NCBI RefSeq assembly: GCF_018127925.1
Contig: NZ_CP072348.1
Location: 1,346,001-1,410,000, forward strand
Length of the DNA: 64,000 nucleotides
Origin: Prevotella melaninogenica
Lineage (GTDB): Bacteria > Bacteroidota > Bacteroidia > Bacteroidales > Bacteroidaceae
Direction: 5' to 3'
The position numbers were made by a program, and so were the translations under genes. The notes below the pieces were generated by a model. The model was not told where the DNA came from. It ran no database searches and was given only the letters and a program-made list of their open reading frames with translations. Of the stretch, positions 18,027 through 26,681 are shown piece after piece. Within the stretch, counting starts at the first letter, position 1; each line of letters begins with the position of its first letter.

Positions 18027-20672
18027 TCACTTCTTAGGATTCTCCCCAAACTCGTCTTTATAGCACTTTGAGAAATAACTGGGCGTAGAGAAGCCTACAG
18101 CATAAGCTACTTCTGACACCGTGCGCTCAGTAGTTTGAAGGAGATGGCGAGCACGAGTGAGACGAGCTTTACGTAATATTTCTACAGGAGAATATCCCGT
18201 AAGAGCTTTTACTTTCCGATAGAGCTGTACACGAGAAAGCCCGATTTCATCGCCAATCTGCTCTACACTTAAGTCACTATTTGCAAGGTTTCCTTGTATA
18301 ATCTTTCGTAATTGCTTGAGAAAAGACTTATCGATTTCGTTCGACAAATTACCGATTTCATCGTCCTCAACACCTCTTGACCATGTTTGATTCAACTTTT
18401 TCCTACTTTCTATAAGATTATCAATACGCGAAAGAAGTAAACGAAGCGAGAATGGTTTCGAAATATAGGCATCCGCACCATGCTCATAACCCTCCACACG
18501 CTGCTCATCTAAGCTACGTGCTGTTAGTAAAATGACAGGTATATGACTGATGGCTTTGTCTGTTTTCAGCTGTTGACAAAACTCTAATCCATCCATCAAA
18601 GGCATCATAATATCCGACAACACTATATCTGGGACTATTTTCCTTGCAAGCTCCAAACCAACTTTTCCATCAGAAGCTTCACTCACATTATACTTTTCAG
18701 ATAGTACTGACCTTAAATAAGTGCGAATATCAATATTATCATCAATGATTAAAACCTCTGGTTTGTCAATTTGATGAGGCTGTATAAGTTCATCTATATG
18801 ACGAGCTTGATTCGGAACTTCTTGTGCGGATGATGGCTCAACCAATTGTTCTATTTTCTCTGTAGACTGATTAGTTACCTCTCCTTTCTGTCTAACAGGA
18901 ATATTAATAGTAAAGGTACTTCCTTTTCCCTCTACACTTGTAGCACTTATTTCTCCGTGATGCAATTCTGTGAAAGCTTTCACAATAGCCAACCCAATAC
19001 CCGTACCACGTCCTGCATTCTTTGCTTGATAGAAACGATCAAAAATATAAGGAAGCGCATCACTTGAAATACCACAACCATTATCTGCCACACTAATTAT
19101 AACACGTCCACCCTCCTCTTTAGCCGTCAGAGAGATTTCTCCACTTTCAGACGTATATTTTAGGGCATTACTAAGAAGATTATAACAGATTCGCTCTATC
19201 TTATCTTGATCCGCTCTAACCATGATTGTATCAGGGGCATCCATACTAATGCCAATATGCTTCTTTTGTGCAGAGACACTGAAAAGCTTAATCCATTGTT
19301 TCATACTTTCCGCAAGATTAAAGTCGGAGAGGCGTAGTTCCATCTTACCATTCTGCACCTTACGGAAATCAAGAATCTCACTGACTAATTGTGTCAGGAC
19401 AAGCACATTACGTTGTACTATCTGTAGCATACTTCGTTGTTGTGAATTAAGGTTATCATCATGGATGATATAGTTCACAGGATCAGCTATCAACGTAAGT
19501 GGTGTACGCAATTCATGACTTATATTTGTAAAAAACTGAAGTTTTGCTTTGTTGGCTTCTTCTTCTATTCTTCGCTTCATAAGGATGGTTCGATAGATAT
19601 AAACCATAATACCAATCAGCAAGAGAAGGATTATACTAAAAAGCACAATATACATCTTTTGATGATTATATTGCACCAAATAAGTATCCACTTTCCCATG
19701 AAGTGCATTGAGACGAGCTGTTTGCTTATTCACCTCTTCATTTTGCATAAGTAGAACATTAGCGTTTGCCTTTGTTACCAATGCACCTTTTAGATAGTTG
19801 TCACGCTTATAAGGCTTCTTCTCAAGGATATTCAACGCAAGTTGCATAACTAAATCACCTCGAGTTGGATAGATATAAGAAGCTTCCAAATTTCCATCAC
19901 GAACGTTCTCCATACCACCTCCGGGTACAGGAAGAGCATCTATTCCAACAATTTTTACTCCCTTTACATGGTGCTCCCTTATAGATTGCAAAGCACCTAA
20001 GGCCATGCGGTCATTCTGTGCAAAAACGTACTGAAAAGACTCTTTCGATTGTGCAAGCATACTATCCATTGCAGCAACACCACTTTCTTTTATCCAGTCT
20101 CCATACCCTCGAGCCACTACCTTTATATCAGGATAATTCTTCAGTGCATCCCTAAAGCCACGGTTTCGTTCGATAGCAGGAGACGATGCTTGCAATCCAC
20201 AAATCTCTGCTATATTCCCTTTACCCGCTAACTGCTGCCCGATGAAATGACCTATCTCGTACCCAGCTTCATAGTTATCGGCTCCTATAAAAGCTGTATA
20301 CTTCTTCGAATCAGTCTTACGATCAAAAAGGATTACGGGGATACCAGCATCATATGCCTTGTCAATGACCGATGAAATGGTATGAATCTGATTGGGTGAT
20401 ACAATAAGAAGATTGACTCTTTCCTTTATAAACTGGTCAATCTGTTGTTTCTGTAACCTATCATTATCATTAGCTGAAGCAAATTTCAGTATTACATTAT
20501 CATGCTGATAGGTACTCATCACAAGTTCGTTGTTGAGCTTATCACGCCAAATATCTTCAGAACACTGAGATACTCCTATAACATATTTTTTTACATTGTT
20601 ATCCGAACAGGCTGAAAATACCCATATAAGAAAAACGACATATAGCCATTGTTTCATCTGCATAATTATCAA
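18027..20672 (-). CDS. Hybrid two-component sensor-regulator with periplasmic-binding-protein sensor (fructose type)
   Basis: 881-residue single-chain signalling protein. An N-terminal signal with FSAC (Cys22) leads to a sugar-binding type I periplasmic domain (30-310; contains ILFDRKT, FIGADNYEAG and FAQNDRMA). A membrane helix spans 342-361. Then come the histidine kinase with SHELRTP (His386), the ATPase domain (DNGCG 530-534, GTGIGLAIV), a receiver (DDN, Asp687, Lys739) and an AraC-type DNA-binding domain (795-881). This architecture is that of BT1754, which senses fructose, rather than the propeller-type sensors. It would activate the divergently spaced operons of this locus. Fructose as signal is an inference from homology and context. 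Confidence 0.92.
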   Translation of the reverse strand: MIIMQMKQWLYVVFLIWVFSACSDNNVKKYVIGVSQCSEDIWRDKLNNELVMSTYQHDNVILKFASANDNDRLQKQQIDQFIKERVNLLIVSPNQIHTISSVIDKAYDAGIPVILFDRKTDSKKYTAFIGADNYEAGYEIGHFIGQQLAGKGNIAEICGLQASSPAIERNRGFRDALKNYPDIKVVARGYGDWIKESGVAAMDSMLAQSKESFQYVFAQNDRMALGALQSIREHHVKGVKIVGIDALPVPGGGMENVRDGNLEASYIYPTRGDLVMQLALNILEKKPYKRDNYLKGALVTKANANVLLMQNEEVNKQTARLNALHGKVDTYLVQYNHQKMYIVLFSIILLLLIGIMVYIYRTILMKRRIEEEANKAKLQFFTNISHELRTPLTLIADPVNYIIHDDNLNSQQRSMLQIVQRNVLVLTQLVSEILDFRKVQNGKMELRLSDFNLAESMKQWIKLFSVSAQKKHIGISMDAPDTIMVRADQDKIERICYNLLSNALKYTSESGEISLTAKEEGGRVIISVADNGCGISSDALPYIFDRFYQAKNAGRGTGIGLAIVKAFTELHHGEISATSVEGKGSTFTINIPVRQKGEVTNQSTEKIEQLVEPSSAQEVPNQARHIDELIQPHQIDKPEVLIIDDNIDIRTYLRSVLSEKYNVSEASDGKVGLELARKIVPDIVLSDIMMPLMDGLEFCQQLKTDKAISHIPVILLTARSLDEQRVEGYEHGADAYISKPFSLRLLLSRIDNLIESRKKLNQTWSRGVEDDEIGNLSNEIDKSFLKQLRKIIQGNLANSDLSVEQIGDEIGLSRVQLYRKVKALTGYSPVEILRKARLTRARHLLQTTERTVSEVAYAVGFSTPSYFSKCYKDEFGENPKK

Positions 20673-20703
20673 GTAGATTATATATAATACAGGTTTACCG
20701 CAA

Positions 20704-20735
20704 CAAAGTTACATTCTTTCGTCTGTATTTGCAAG
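20704..20735 (-). promoter_or_regulatory. Promoter of the hybrid sensor gene
   Basis: The minus strand has TAACTTTG (20704-20711) and CTTG (20732-20735) separated by 20 bp. The same stretch, with few changes, lies above the GH32 gene at 22883-22914. Confidence 0.55.
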
Positions 20736-20912
20736 TTTCGAAGTAAGTAATTCTGTATCTACTAAGCAAGCATAGACTATATTTTCAACCTTTCCTTCTT
20801 ATCCGTTCTTAATAAAAACATATATCTACTGCCCTTACCTAAACCCCAAATCGATCATTAGACCAAAATATGTTTTGATTCTGACTACCGATTAGAGTTA
20901 AAATGCTATTTG

Positions 20913-22817
20913 TTAACGCTTCAATATTCCTAACTCGCACACCTTTATGTTTTTAAAGGAGGCTCTATTGCCGTCAGAATAGAACTTTATAGAGGTGTAT
21001 GGTTCGGTTGGGAAGACAAGGTTGGTCATTGAGATACGACCGCCATCGACGAAGATTTCGATAGAACACTTGTCAACAAAGATGTTCAAGTGGTAGGTGT
21101 TGGAGTCGCAAAGGCTCAATGGTGCCCATGTACCGAGTGCAAAGTCGTTCTGATAATTAATGGAGTTCTGCTTCCGCTTCGCACCTAAAGCCTTCTGTTC
21201 CTCACGGTCGTCATAGTCGGTTTCAATCTTATGAGGTTCTGACTTCTCACCAAACTTAACCTTTCCGCTCTCCGTACGATCCATAACCAGTCGCCCTGCC
21301 TTGATATCAAAGTAGATATCTACCTTCTCACCCTTATCATTATAAAGTACTATTCCCGTCTTAGAAGCCTTGTTTGGCGTTACATCCATCTCTACCTCAA
21401 AGGCATTCTCCTTACTTGCAGAGACGTTCTTTGCCTCCCGCTCGTTAGCAACCAATAGGTCGGGCAGACGCTTATAGGTTCTTCTTAGGTAGGCTACCTC
21501 TGGTGCAATATTAGAAGACATATAGACTTGTCCATCTTTACCTGTGAAGAGTTTTAACTCACGTGGAAGCGTATTGGCACCACGATATTGACGGATAGGC
21601 GTAACGTTAGCATACTGCCAGTTGCTCATCCATGCTATTCCCAACACACGGTCTTTAACGCCTGATAAGGTAACTGTGGCATAATGGTCCTTACCATAGT
21701 CGAGGAACTTAGCTACAGAAGGGTCGCTATCGCAGGTAAAGTTCGTCCCATCGAAGTCACCTACAAAGTACTCCGTAGCACTACCACCAAAGAGACAGCC
21801 CGGATTAATGTTCACTATCATCACCCATTTCTTCTTATTTGGATTGCCATCAACAGGGAGTTCGAAGAAGTCGGGACATTCAAACTGATTGGGTTGTGAA
21901 CCATAACCCTTACCGAAAGCACTGACGTAGGTCCAATCTTTGAAGTTAGGCGATGAATAGAAACGCATTTCTTTGTCGGCAGAAACGATCATATACCACT
22001 TCTGCAATGGCTCATACCAGAAGACCTTTGGGTCGCGGAAGTCTTTCACACCATCGAAAGGCTTCAAAACAGGGTTCTTCTCATACTTATGAAAGGTATA
22101 ACCGCCATCGGTGCTATAAGCCATACATTGTGTCTGCGCATTCTCCTTGCTATCGGAGGTATAAAGGGAGATAATCGCATTCTTCCCATAACCAGCCGTA
22201 CCGTCCTTATCTATTACCGTACTACCCGAGAAGATATGTCCCATAGGGTCGCGCTGAAGCGTCGGTTCAACCTCTTTCCAATGGATAAGGTCACGACTGA
22301 CAGCATGTCCCCAGTGCATATTTCCCCACATGGAGCCGTAAGGGTTATATTGATAACAGAGGTGGTAGACCCCATCTTTATAGAACATTCCAACAGGGTC
22401 GTTCATCCATCCGTAAGAAGGGGTATGATGATAAGAAGGGCGATAGTAGTCGGTATTGGTCACATCCCACACGTTTGAAAGCTTCAGTTGTCCTTTTTGA
22501 AGTGCCAGTGCATCTGCCTTTAGGTTTACGATCTTGACAATAGAAGTCTTACCCTTATTGAGTTTAAATGGTACATAATAGTCGGTCTTCCCTTGTGCTA
22601 ATCTTACATCCATCCACGTATCAGTCTTCTTACCATTGTCGAGTATCACCTGCGCTTCGTCTTTCCCCTCTTCAATCGGAAGGAGAAGATACTTTGGCGA
22701 CTTTGCTATCTTCACAATCGTTGTGTCACCCTCACGTGTGATGTTCATTGTCTGTGCCGTAGCCGATACGGAAAGAGCTATTAAGGCTGCATAAAGGAAA
22801 AGATTTCTTTTGTACAT
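20913..22817 (-). CDS. Periplasmic exo-fructanase, glycoside hydrolase family 32 (third of the locus)
   Basis: 634-residue GH32 enzyme. The signal peptide ends at ATAQ (about 22). An N-terminal beta domain (25-115), similar to that of the enzyme at 8029, precedes the propeller: WMNDPVG (nucleophile Asp140; the usual Asn after Pro is Val), FRDP (Asp262), FECPD (Glu313). The C-terminal sandwich carries an insert of charged residues near 530-545 (DYDDREEQKALGAKRK). It is encoded upstream of the sensor gene with its own promoter, matching the place of BT1765. It would act as an exo-fructosidase with a specificity complementary to the other two. Confidence 0.9.
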   Translation of the reverse strand: MYKRNLFLYAALIALSVSATAQTMNITREGDTTIVKIAKSPKYLLLPIEEGKDEAQVILDNGKKTDTWMDVRLAQGKTDYYVPFKLNKGKTSIVKIVNLKADALALQKGQLKLSNVWDVTNTDYYRPSYHHTPSYGWMNDPVGMFYKDGVYHLCYQYNPYGSMWGNMHWGHAVSRDLIHWKEVEPTLQRDPMGHIFSGSTVIDKDGTAGYGKNAIISLYTSDSKENAQTQCMAYSTDGGYTFHKYEKNPVLKPFDGVKDFRDPKVFWYEPLQKWYMIVSADKEMRFYSSPNFKDWTYVSAFGKGYGSQPNQFECPDFFELPVDGNPNKKKWVMIVNINPGCLFGGSATEYFVGDFDGTNFTCDSDPSVAKFLDYGKDHYATVTLSGVKDRVLGIAWMSNWQYANVTPIRQYRGANTLPRELKLFTGKDGQVYMSSNIAPEVAYLRRTYKRLPDLLVANEREAKNVSASKENAFEVEMDVTPNKASKTGIVLYNDKGEKVDIYFDIKAGRLVMDRTESGKVKFGEKSEPHKIETDYDDREEQKALGAKRKQNSINYQNDFALGTWAPLSLCDSNTYHLNIFVDKCSIEIFVDGGRISMTNLVFPTEPYTSIKFYSDGNRASFKNIKVCELGILKR

Positions 22818-22882
22818 AGTTATTTTTAGTTATGGTGTTCCCATTAGGATGCTGCGTAATGGTTGCGCCTAAGTTACAGCAA

Positions 22883-22914
22883 CAAAGATACATCCTTTCT
22901 TTTGTATTTGCAAG
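22883..22914 (-). promoter_or_regulatory. Promoter of the third GH32 gene
   Basis: The minus strand has TATCTTTG (22883-22890) and CTTG (22911-22914) separated by 20 bp. The start would be near 22876, about 58 nt before the ATG. Confidence 0.55.
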
Positions 22915-23097
22915 TAATCAAGGCGTTATTATACGAATGAAAAGTAACGATAGATAGTCTTGAAACGTCTTTACCTCTGTCCAATCCTTAGACTAACGAT
23001 TTACCTTGCCTCCTTACAAAACTGTCTGACATTACTTGTGGTAGAACAACTCACTTCTAACTTCAATTTGATTCCTCCTTGGTCTATATATAACAAT

Positions 23098-23186
23098 GTG
23101 TTTAACCCTCCGCACCATCCGTGCTAAGCGTCCGCACCACTCGTGCGGAGCATCAACACGATATGTGCGGAGTATCAACACACCGA
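23098..23186. repeat. 22-nt repeat array, locus 2
   Basis: Two units in forward orientation (from 23098 and 23121) are followed by two in the reverse orientation (23143-23164 beginning GTGCGGAGCATCAACACG, and 23165-23186). The change of orientation falls at TCCGCACCACTCGTGCGGA near 23141. Confidence 0.8.
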
Positions 23187-23213
23187 CTAAAAACTCACAT
23201 AAAAAATATGAGA

Positions 23214-23429
23214 GTGTATCAAAATAGACACATCCTCTCTTTTAAATTCCTAAAACTTAATCTGTCTACAAAAGTGTCAACAGTTTTTATCAAAATTGTC
23301 GACTGTTTTTCAAAAATGGTTGACCCTTTCATCAAAAAGGGTTGACCTTTCCGTCAAAAAAGGTTGACCTTTCCGTCAAAAAGAGTTAACCTTCTTGTCA
23401 ACAAAGAGGATATGTCTATTTTGACACAC
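23214..23429. mobile_element. 216-bp inverted-repeat element with internal 22-nt tandem repeats
   Basis: The ends at 23214-23238 and 23405-23429 are 25-bp inverted repeats with two mismatches, starting GTGTATCAAAATAGAC on the left and, in reverse complement, GTGTGTCAAAATAGAC on the right. Inside, 23318-23400 holds about four direct repeats of 21-22 nt of the form TTCCGTCAAAAA then GGTTGACC. No frame codes for a transposase and I found no clear target duplication, so mobility is an inference from structure. Confidence 0.55.
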
Positions 23430-23441
23430 GCCCATACTTGA

Positions 23442-23786
23442 TTATATAAATGACTCTAATCTTTTTCTTATTAAGTTAGCGCATGAAACACACTTTCTCC
23501 ACAAGCAAACAGGTACTTTCATAATAAGACCTTTAGAATATCGAGGAGCAGTAACACCAATTATACTTGTATCCTCTGTGTGCTTTACAGATGCATTACG
23601 AAGAATTTAATAAAAGAATCTTCTCATACCTGCAGAAAGATCAGGCATACCAAAACCTACTATAACCTCATGATTGTTCACCTTAGCAACATGCCCTTCT
23701 GAGAAAGGTTTGATTTTTTCTTGATTTTGACTCTTGAAGTATTCACCACCAAGGATACCACATACATAAATAGTGAAAGGAGGTGT
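23442..23786 (-). pseudogene. Decayed reading frame with one in-frame stop
   Basis: In one minus-strand frame 115 codons run from 23786 to a TAA at 23442 with a single internal TAA at 23607-23609. The part before the stop reads like protein (for example PFSEGHVAKVNNHEVIVGFG, then MPDLSAGMRRFFY) and the part after it does too (TSIIGVTAPRYSKGLIMKVP). In this AT-rich DNA several stops would be expected by chance over this length. No start codon, ribosome site or family could be recognised; it begins abruptly near 23790-23820. It is probably a 3' fragment of a lost gene next to a repeat element. Confidence 0.35.
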
Positions 23787-23884
23787 ATAGGAATTAAGAC
23801 TGTAGCAATATAAAGGAGTAAAGGAACGAAAGGAAAAAGACTAATGTCTTTACTCCATTTCACTCCTTTAACTCCACAAAAACT

Positions 23885-24979
23885 TTACTCTGGATAGAAC
23901 TTCACGCAAACTGGGTGACTAAGGACAATATCCTGATGAGTATTCTTAAGCAAGCCCGTATCCTTATCACGTGAGTAAACCTGTATTGAGTTATCATCAC
24001 GACAAGCAACGAGGAGGAAGTTGCCATTTGGTGTGATAGCAAAGTTACGTGGATGTTTACCAGTAAGCTGCGCACCCACACGAGTCAAGGTACCCTTATT
24101 GCCTACACGGAAGATAGTGATACCATCACCCTTCAGACGTGTGCTTGCATAAACAAACATTCCATCAGGACTGACATGGATATCAGCACCACCACGTGCG
24201 TTAGCATTATCAGCAGCGATAGACTGAAGTTCCTTTAACTTACCGTCACTATAACTATAAACAATCACCTTACCAGACAACTCATTCATAAGATAAGCAT
24301 ATCTACCATTAGGAGAGAAAACAAGATGACGTGGACCAGAGCCTGGTTTTACATGAGCAGCAATATCATGATCCTCTAACTTCTTATCACGCTTGTTATA
24401 AGAGAAACAAAGAATACGGTCGCCACTGAAGTCGGTTGTAAGGATATAACCATCGGGTGCAAAGATAGCACAATGTGCATGAGGTGTGTTCTGACGTGAA
24501 CGGTTAGGACCACCCTTCACACTACCTAACTGCAACAAAGACTTATCGAGTGTTCCATTCTTAAGAATTGGGAAGACAGAGATAGTACCCCCAGAGTAAT
24601 TAGCAGTAAGTGCAATCTTGCCATCTGTAGACACATAACAAGGATCGCCACCATGCGTTAGCTGTGAGTTTTTAAAAGCGAAAGTACCGTTTACAGGGTC
24701 GTAACCAATACTATTAAGAACAGCTGTCGCATTATTCTTCTCGCTAACAGCATAGATATTACGACCATCCTTGCTGAAAGTAAAATAAGAAGGATTGTCA
24801 ACCTTTAACGAAGTGATACCCGATGCCTTACCAGTAGACTGGTCGAAAGAGAAAGAATATAACCCCTGACTACCAGCATCAGTATAGGTTCCGACAACCA
24901 TCTTGATATTACTGTCGGCAAAACCGAACAGAGGACTAACTGCCAAAGCCATACCGAATAAAATAGATTTAAAATTCAT
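23885..24979 (-). CDS. Exported lactonase, seven-bladed beta-propeller (YbhE/Pgl family)
   Basis: 364-residue propeller protein of the family that includes 6-phosphogluconolactonase of E. coli. Repeating blade motifs are visible (YVSTDGKIALTANYSGGT, HLVFSPNGRYAYLMNE, DIHVSPDGMFVYAST, NFAITPNGNFLLVACRD), with the family's histidine-containing PHAHCAIF near residue 165. A hydrophobic N-terminus ending at FGFADS suggests export, which is unlike a cytoplasmic pentose-phosphate enzyme, so the physiological lactone may be another. It is monocistronic, with a TATTTTTG box at 25093-25100 upstream. Confidence 0.82.
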   Translation of the reverse strand: MNFKSILFGMALAVSPLFGFADSNIKMVVGTYTDAGSQGLYSFSFDQSTGKASGITSLKVDNPSYFTFSKDGRNIYAVSEKNNATAVLNSIGYDPVNGTFAFKNSQLTHGGDPCYVSTDGKIALTANYSGGTISVFPILKNGTLDKSLLQLGSVKGGPNRSRQNTPHAHCAIFAPDGYILTTDFSGDRILCFSYNKRDKKLEDHDIAAHVKPGSGPRHLVFSPNGRYAYLMNELSGKVIVYSYSDGKLKELQSIAADNANARGGADIHVSPDGMFVYASTRLKGDGITIFRVGNKGTLTRVGAQLTGKHPRNFAITPNGNFLLVACRDDNSIQVYSRDKDTGLLKNTHQDIVLSHPVCVKFYPE

Positions 24980-25393
24980 CTTTGTTTAATCTGTTATATT
25001 TGTCTATGTTTTATGTTTCACCTATTTATAATATAATAAGCCACGGACTTATTCCCTTCTTTTCAGACATAAGAAGTAGCTTTATAGCGCTGCAAAAATA
25101 AATAAAACTATGATAAACCTCTATCTTTTTTACCATTTTTGACTTCCCCGCTTTGTTTTTAAGTTTTTAAAAACATTCGCAGAGAGATAAGACCAATATT
25201 TTGACTGTTTAGTACAGGCAGAAGTTCAAACATTTAGAACGACAAATATTATAAGGTAAGATGCAAGAACAACATTAAACAAAACCTTGGAGAAACACAA
25301 TAACAGGCTCAAGCGAGCAAGTTTTTTAGTTAAATAATCATAAACTACATATAATCCTACTATCCAAAACAATTATATAAGATTGAAAATAAG

Positions 25394-25546
25394 TACCTTT
25401 GCAGTCCGATTATTAAGGGGGATTTTCTTAGAACCCCATACGATACGTGTTAATAGTGTTGTCTTTGGCCGGGCAGCATGGTTAGGAAAAGCACAGTCGT
25501 AGAAATAGAAAACGTTTTTTAGTAGTAAAATTATTAATTTTTTAGA
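25394..25546 (+). promoter_or_regulatory. Promoter and long leader of rplM-rpsI
   Basis: TACCTTTG at 25394-25401 is a consensus -7 box. The predicted transcript carries a leader of about 140 nt with a GGGG...CCCC hairpin (about 25418-25437) and a GC-richer stretch TTTGGCCGGGCAGCATGG near 25465, ending in an A/T-rich run before the ATG. Ribosomal protein operons often bind their own product in such leaders; that role is an inference. Confidence 0.5.
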
Positions 25547-26011
25547 ATGGACACTTTAAGTTACAAGACTATTTCCGTAAATAAGGAAACAGCTAAAAAA
25601 GAGTGGGTCGTTATTGACGCGAGCGATCAGGTTGTAGGTCGTCTTTGCTCTAAAGTAGCTAAGCTTCTTCGCGGAAAGTACAAGCCAACTTTCACCCCAC
25701 ACGTAGATTGTGGTGACAACGTAATCATTATCAATGCAGCTAAGGTTGTATTCTCTGGTAAGAAGGAGACTGATAAGGTTTACACACGTTATACTGGTTA
25801 CCCTGGTGGTCAGCGTTTCAACACACCTGCACAGCTTCGTACTCGTAAGAACGGTATTGACAAGATGATTCGTCATGCTGTTAAGGGTATGTTACCAAAG
25901 GGTCCTTTAGGTCGTCATCTGTTGGATAACCTCTATGTTATCGAAGGTACAGAGCTCAACGGTCTCGAGGCACAGAAGCCAAAGGCAATTGATATTAACC
26001 AGTATAAATAA
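25547..26011 (+). CDS. rplM: 50S ribosomal protein L13 (uL13)
   Basis: 154 residues, full length. It shows the family core VVIDASDQVVGRLCSKVAKLLRGK (20-43), DCGDNVIIINA, the TGYPGGQR loop and the C-terminal MLPKGPLGRHLLDNLYVIEG. It is an early-assembling 23S rRNA binder. It is paired with rpsI 11 bp downstream as in nearly all bacteria. The start MDTLSYKT is typical for Bacteroidota. Confidence 0.98.
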   Translation: MDTLSYKTISVNKETAKKEWVVIDASDQVVGRLCSKVAKLLRGKYKPTFTPHVDCGDNVIIINAAKVVFSGKKETDKVYTRYTGYPGGQRFNTPAQLRTRKNGIDKMIRHAVKGMLPKGPLGRHLLDNLYVIEGTELNGLEAQKPKAIDINQYK

Positions 26012-26022
26012 TAAGGAGAAAG

Positions 26023-26409
26023 ATGGAAGTAATTAATGCAATTGGTCGCCGTAAGAGCGCTGTAGCGCGTGTTTACCTCTCAGAGGGCACCGGTAAGATC
26101 ACAATCAACAAGAAAGATTTAACTGAATTCTTCCCATCAGCTATCCTGCAGTACGTGGTTAAGCAGCCACTGCAGTTGCTCGGTGTAGAAGGTCAGTATG
26201 ACATTAAGGCCAACCTCGATGGTGGTGGCTTTACTGGTCAGAGCCAGGCACTGCGTCTTGCTATCGCTCGTGCATTGGTTAAGGTTAACGCTGAAGATAA
26301 GAAAGCACTTAAGGACCAGGGATTCCTGACACGCGACAGCCGTACTGTTGAGCGTAAGAAGCCAGGTCAGCCAAAGGCTCGTGCTCACTTCCAGTTCAGT
26401 AAGCGTTAA
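26023..26409 (+). CDS. rpsI: 30S ribosomal protein S9 (uS9)
   Basis: 128 residues, full length. IGRRKSAVARVYL at the N-terminus, GGGFTGQSQALRLAIARAL in the middle and the basic tail RKKPGQPKARAHFQFSKR, whose last Arg reaches the P-site tRNA in known ribosomes. It is co-transcribed with rplM; an AAGGAGAAAG sequence precedes its ATG. Confidence 0.98.
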   Translation: MEVINAIGRRKSAVARVYLSEGTGKITINKKDLTEFFPSAILQYVVKQPLQLLGVEGQYDIKANLDGGGFTGQSQALRLAIARALVKVNAEDKKALKDQGFLTRDSRTVERKKPGQPKARAHFQFSKR

Positions 26410-26410
26410 T

Positions 26411-26549
26411 ATTTTCCTTTGGAACATTGAACATTGAACTTGGAACATTGAACTTTATGATATGTTTTGTTCGGTAAAAGAATAAAACAAAGCAAAAAGG
26501 TAAAAGTTCAAACCTCAAAGTTCAAAGATAAAAGTTCAAAGTTCAAAGG
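26411..26549. repeat. Short direct/inverted repeats of GTTCAAAG and GGAACATTGAAC
   Basis: Between rpsI and rpsB the segment 26418-26455 repeats GGAACATTGAAC, and 26505-26548 repeats AAAGTTCAAAG several times; the two motifs are partly reverse complements. It resembles low-complexity drift or a recombination-prone spacer. No gene is present. Confidence 0.55.
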
Positions 26550-26554
26550 AGATG

Positions 26555-26604
26555 GTTTAGTATCTAAACTGACGCGATTCCTTATCGGGGGACTACCCGT
26601 CAGT
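26555..26604 (+). other. Structured leader upstream of rpsB
   Basis: A small hairpin TTTAG-TAT-CTAAA (26556-26568) is followed by a stem ACTGACG (26568-26574) with CGTCAGT (26598-26604) enclosing GGGGGACTACCC. It lies about 80 nt before the rpsB ATG. It is a candidate autoregulatory element for S2 or for the rpsB-tsf unit; function not shown. Confidence 0.4.
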
Positions 26605-26681
26605 TGATTCTAACAAAGCGTGGTGAAGCTCATTCGCCAAGAAAGAATTTAAAAGAAAGTAAACAAGTAAAAACAAACAAA

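Noticed and set aside
23678-23863. 61-residue hydrophobic minus-strand frame
   Set aside because: It overlaps the decayed frame in another register; its low-complexity composition comes from the CTCCTTT-rich DNA.
26604-26681. N-terminal extension of ribosomal protein S2
   Set aside because: The S2 family starts at MSRTNFDQ; the extension overlaps the leader hairpin.
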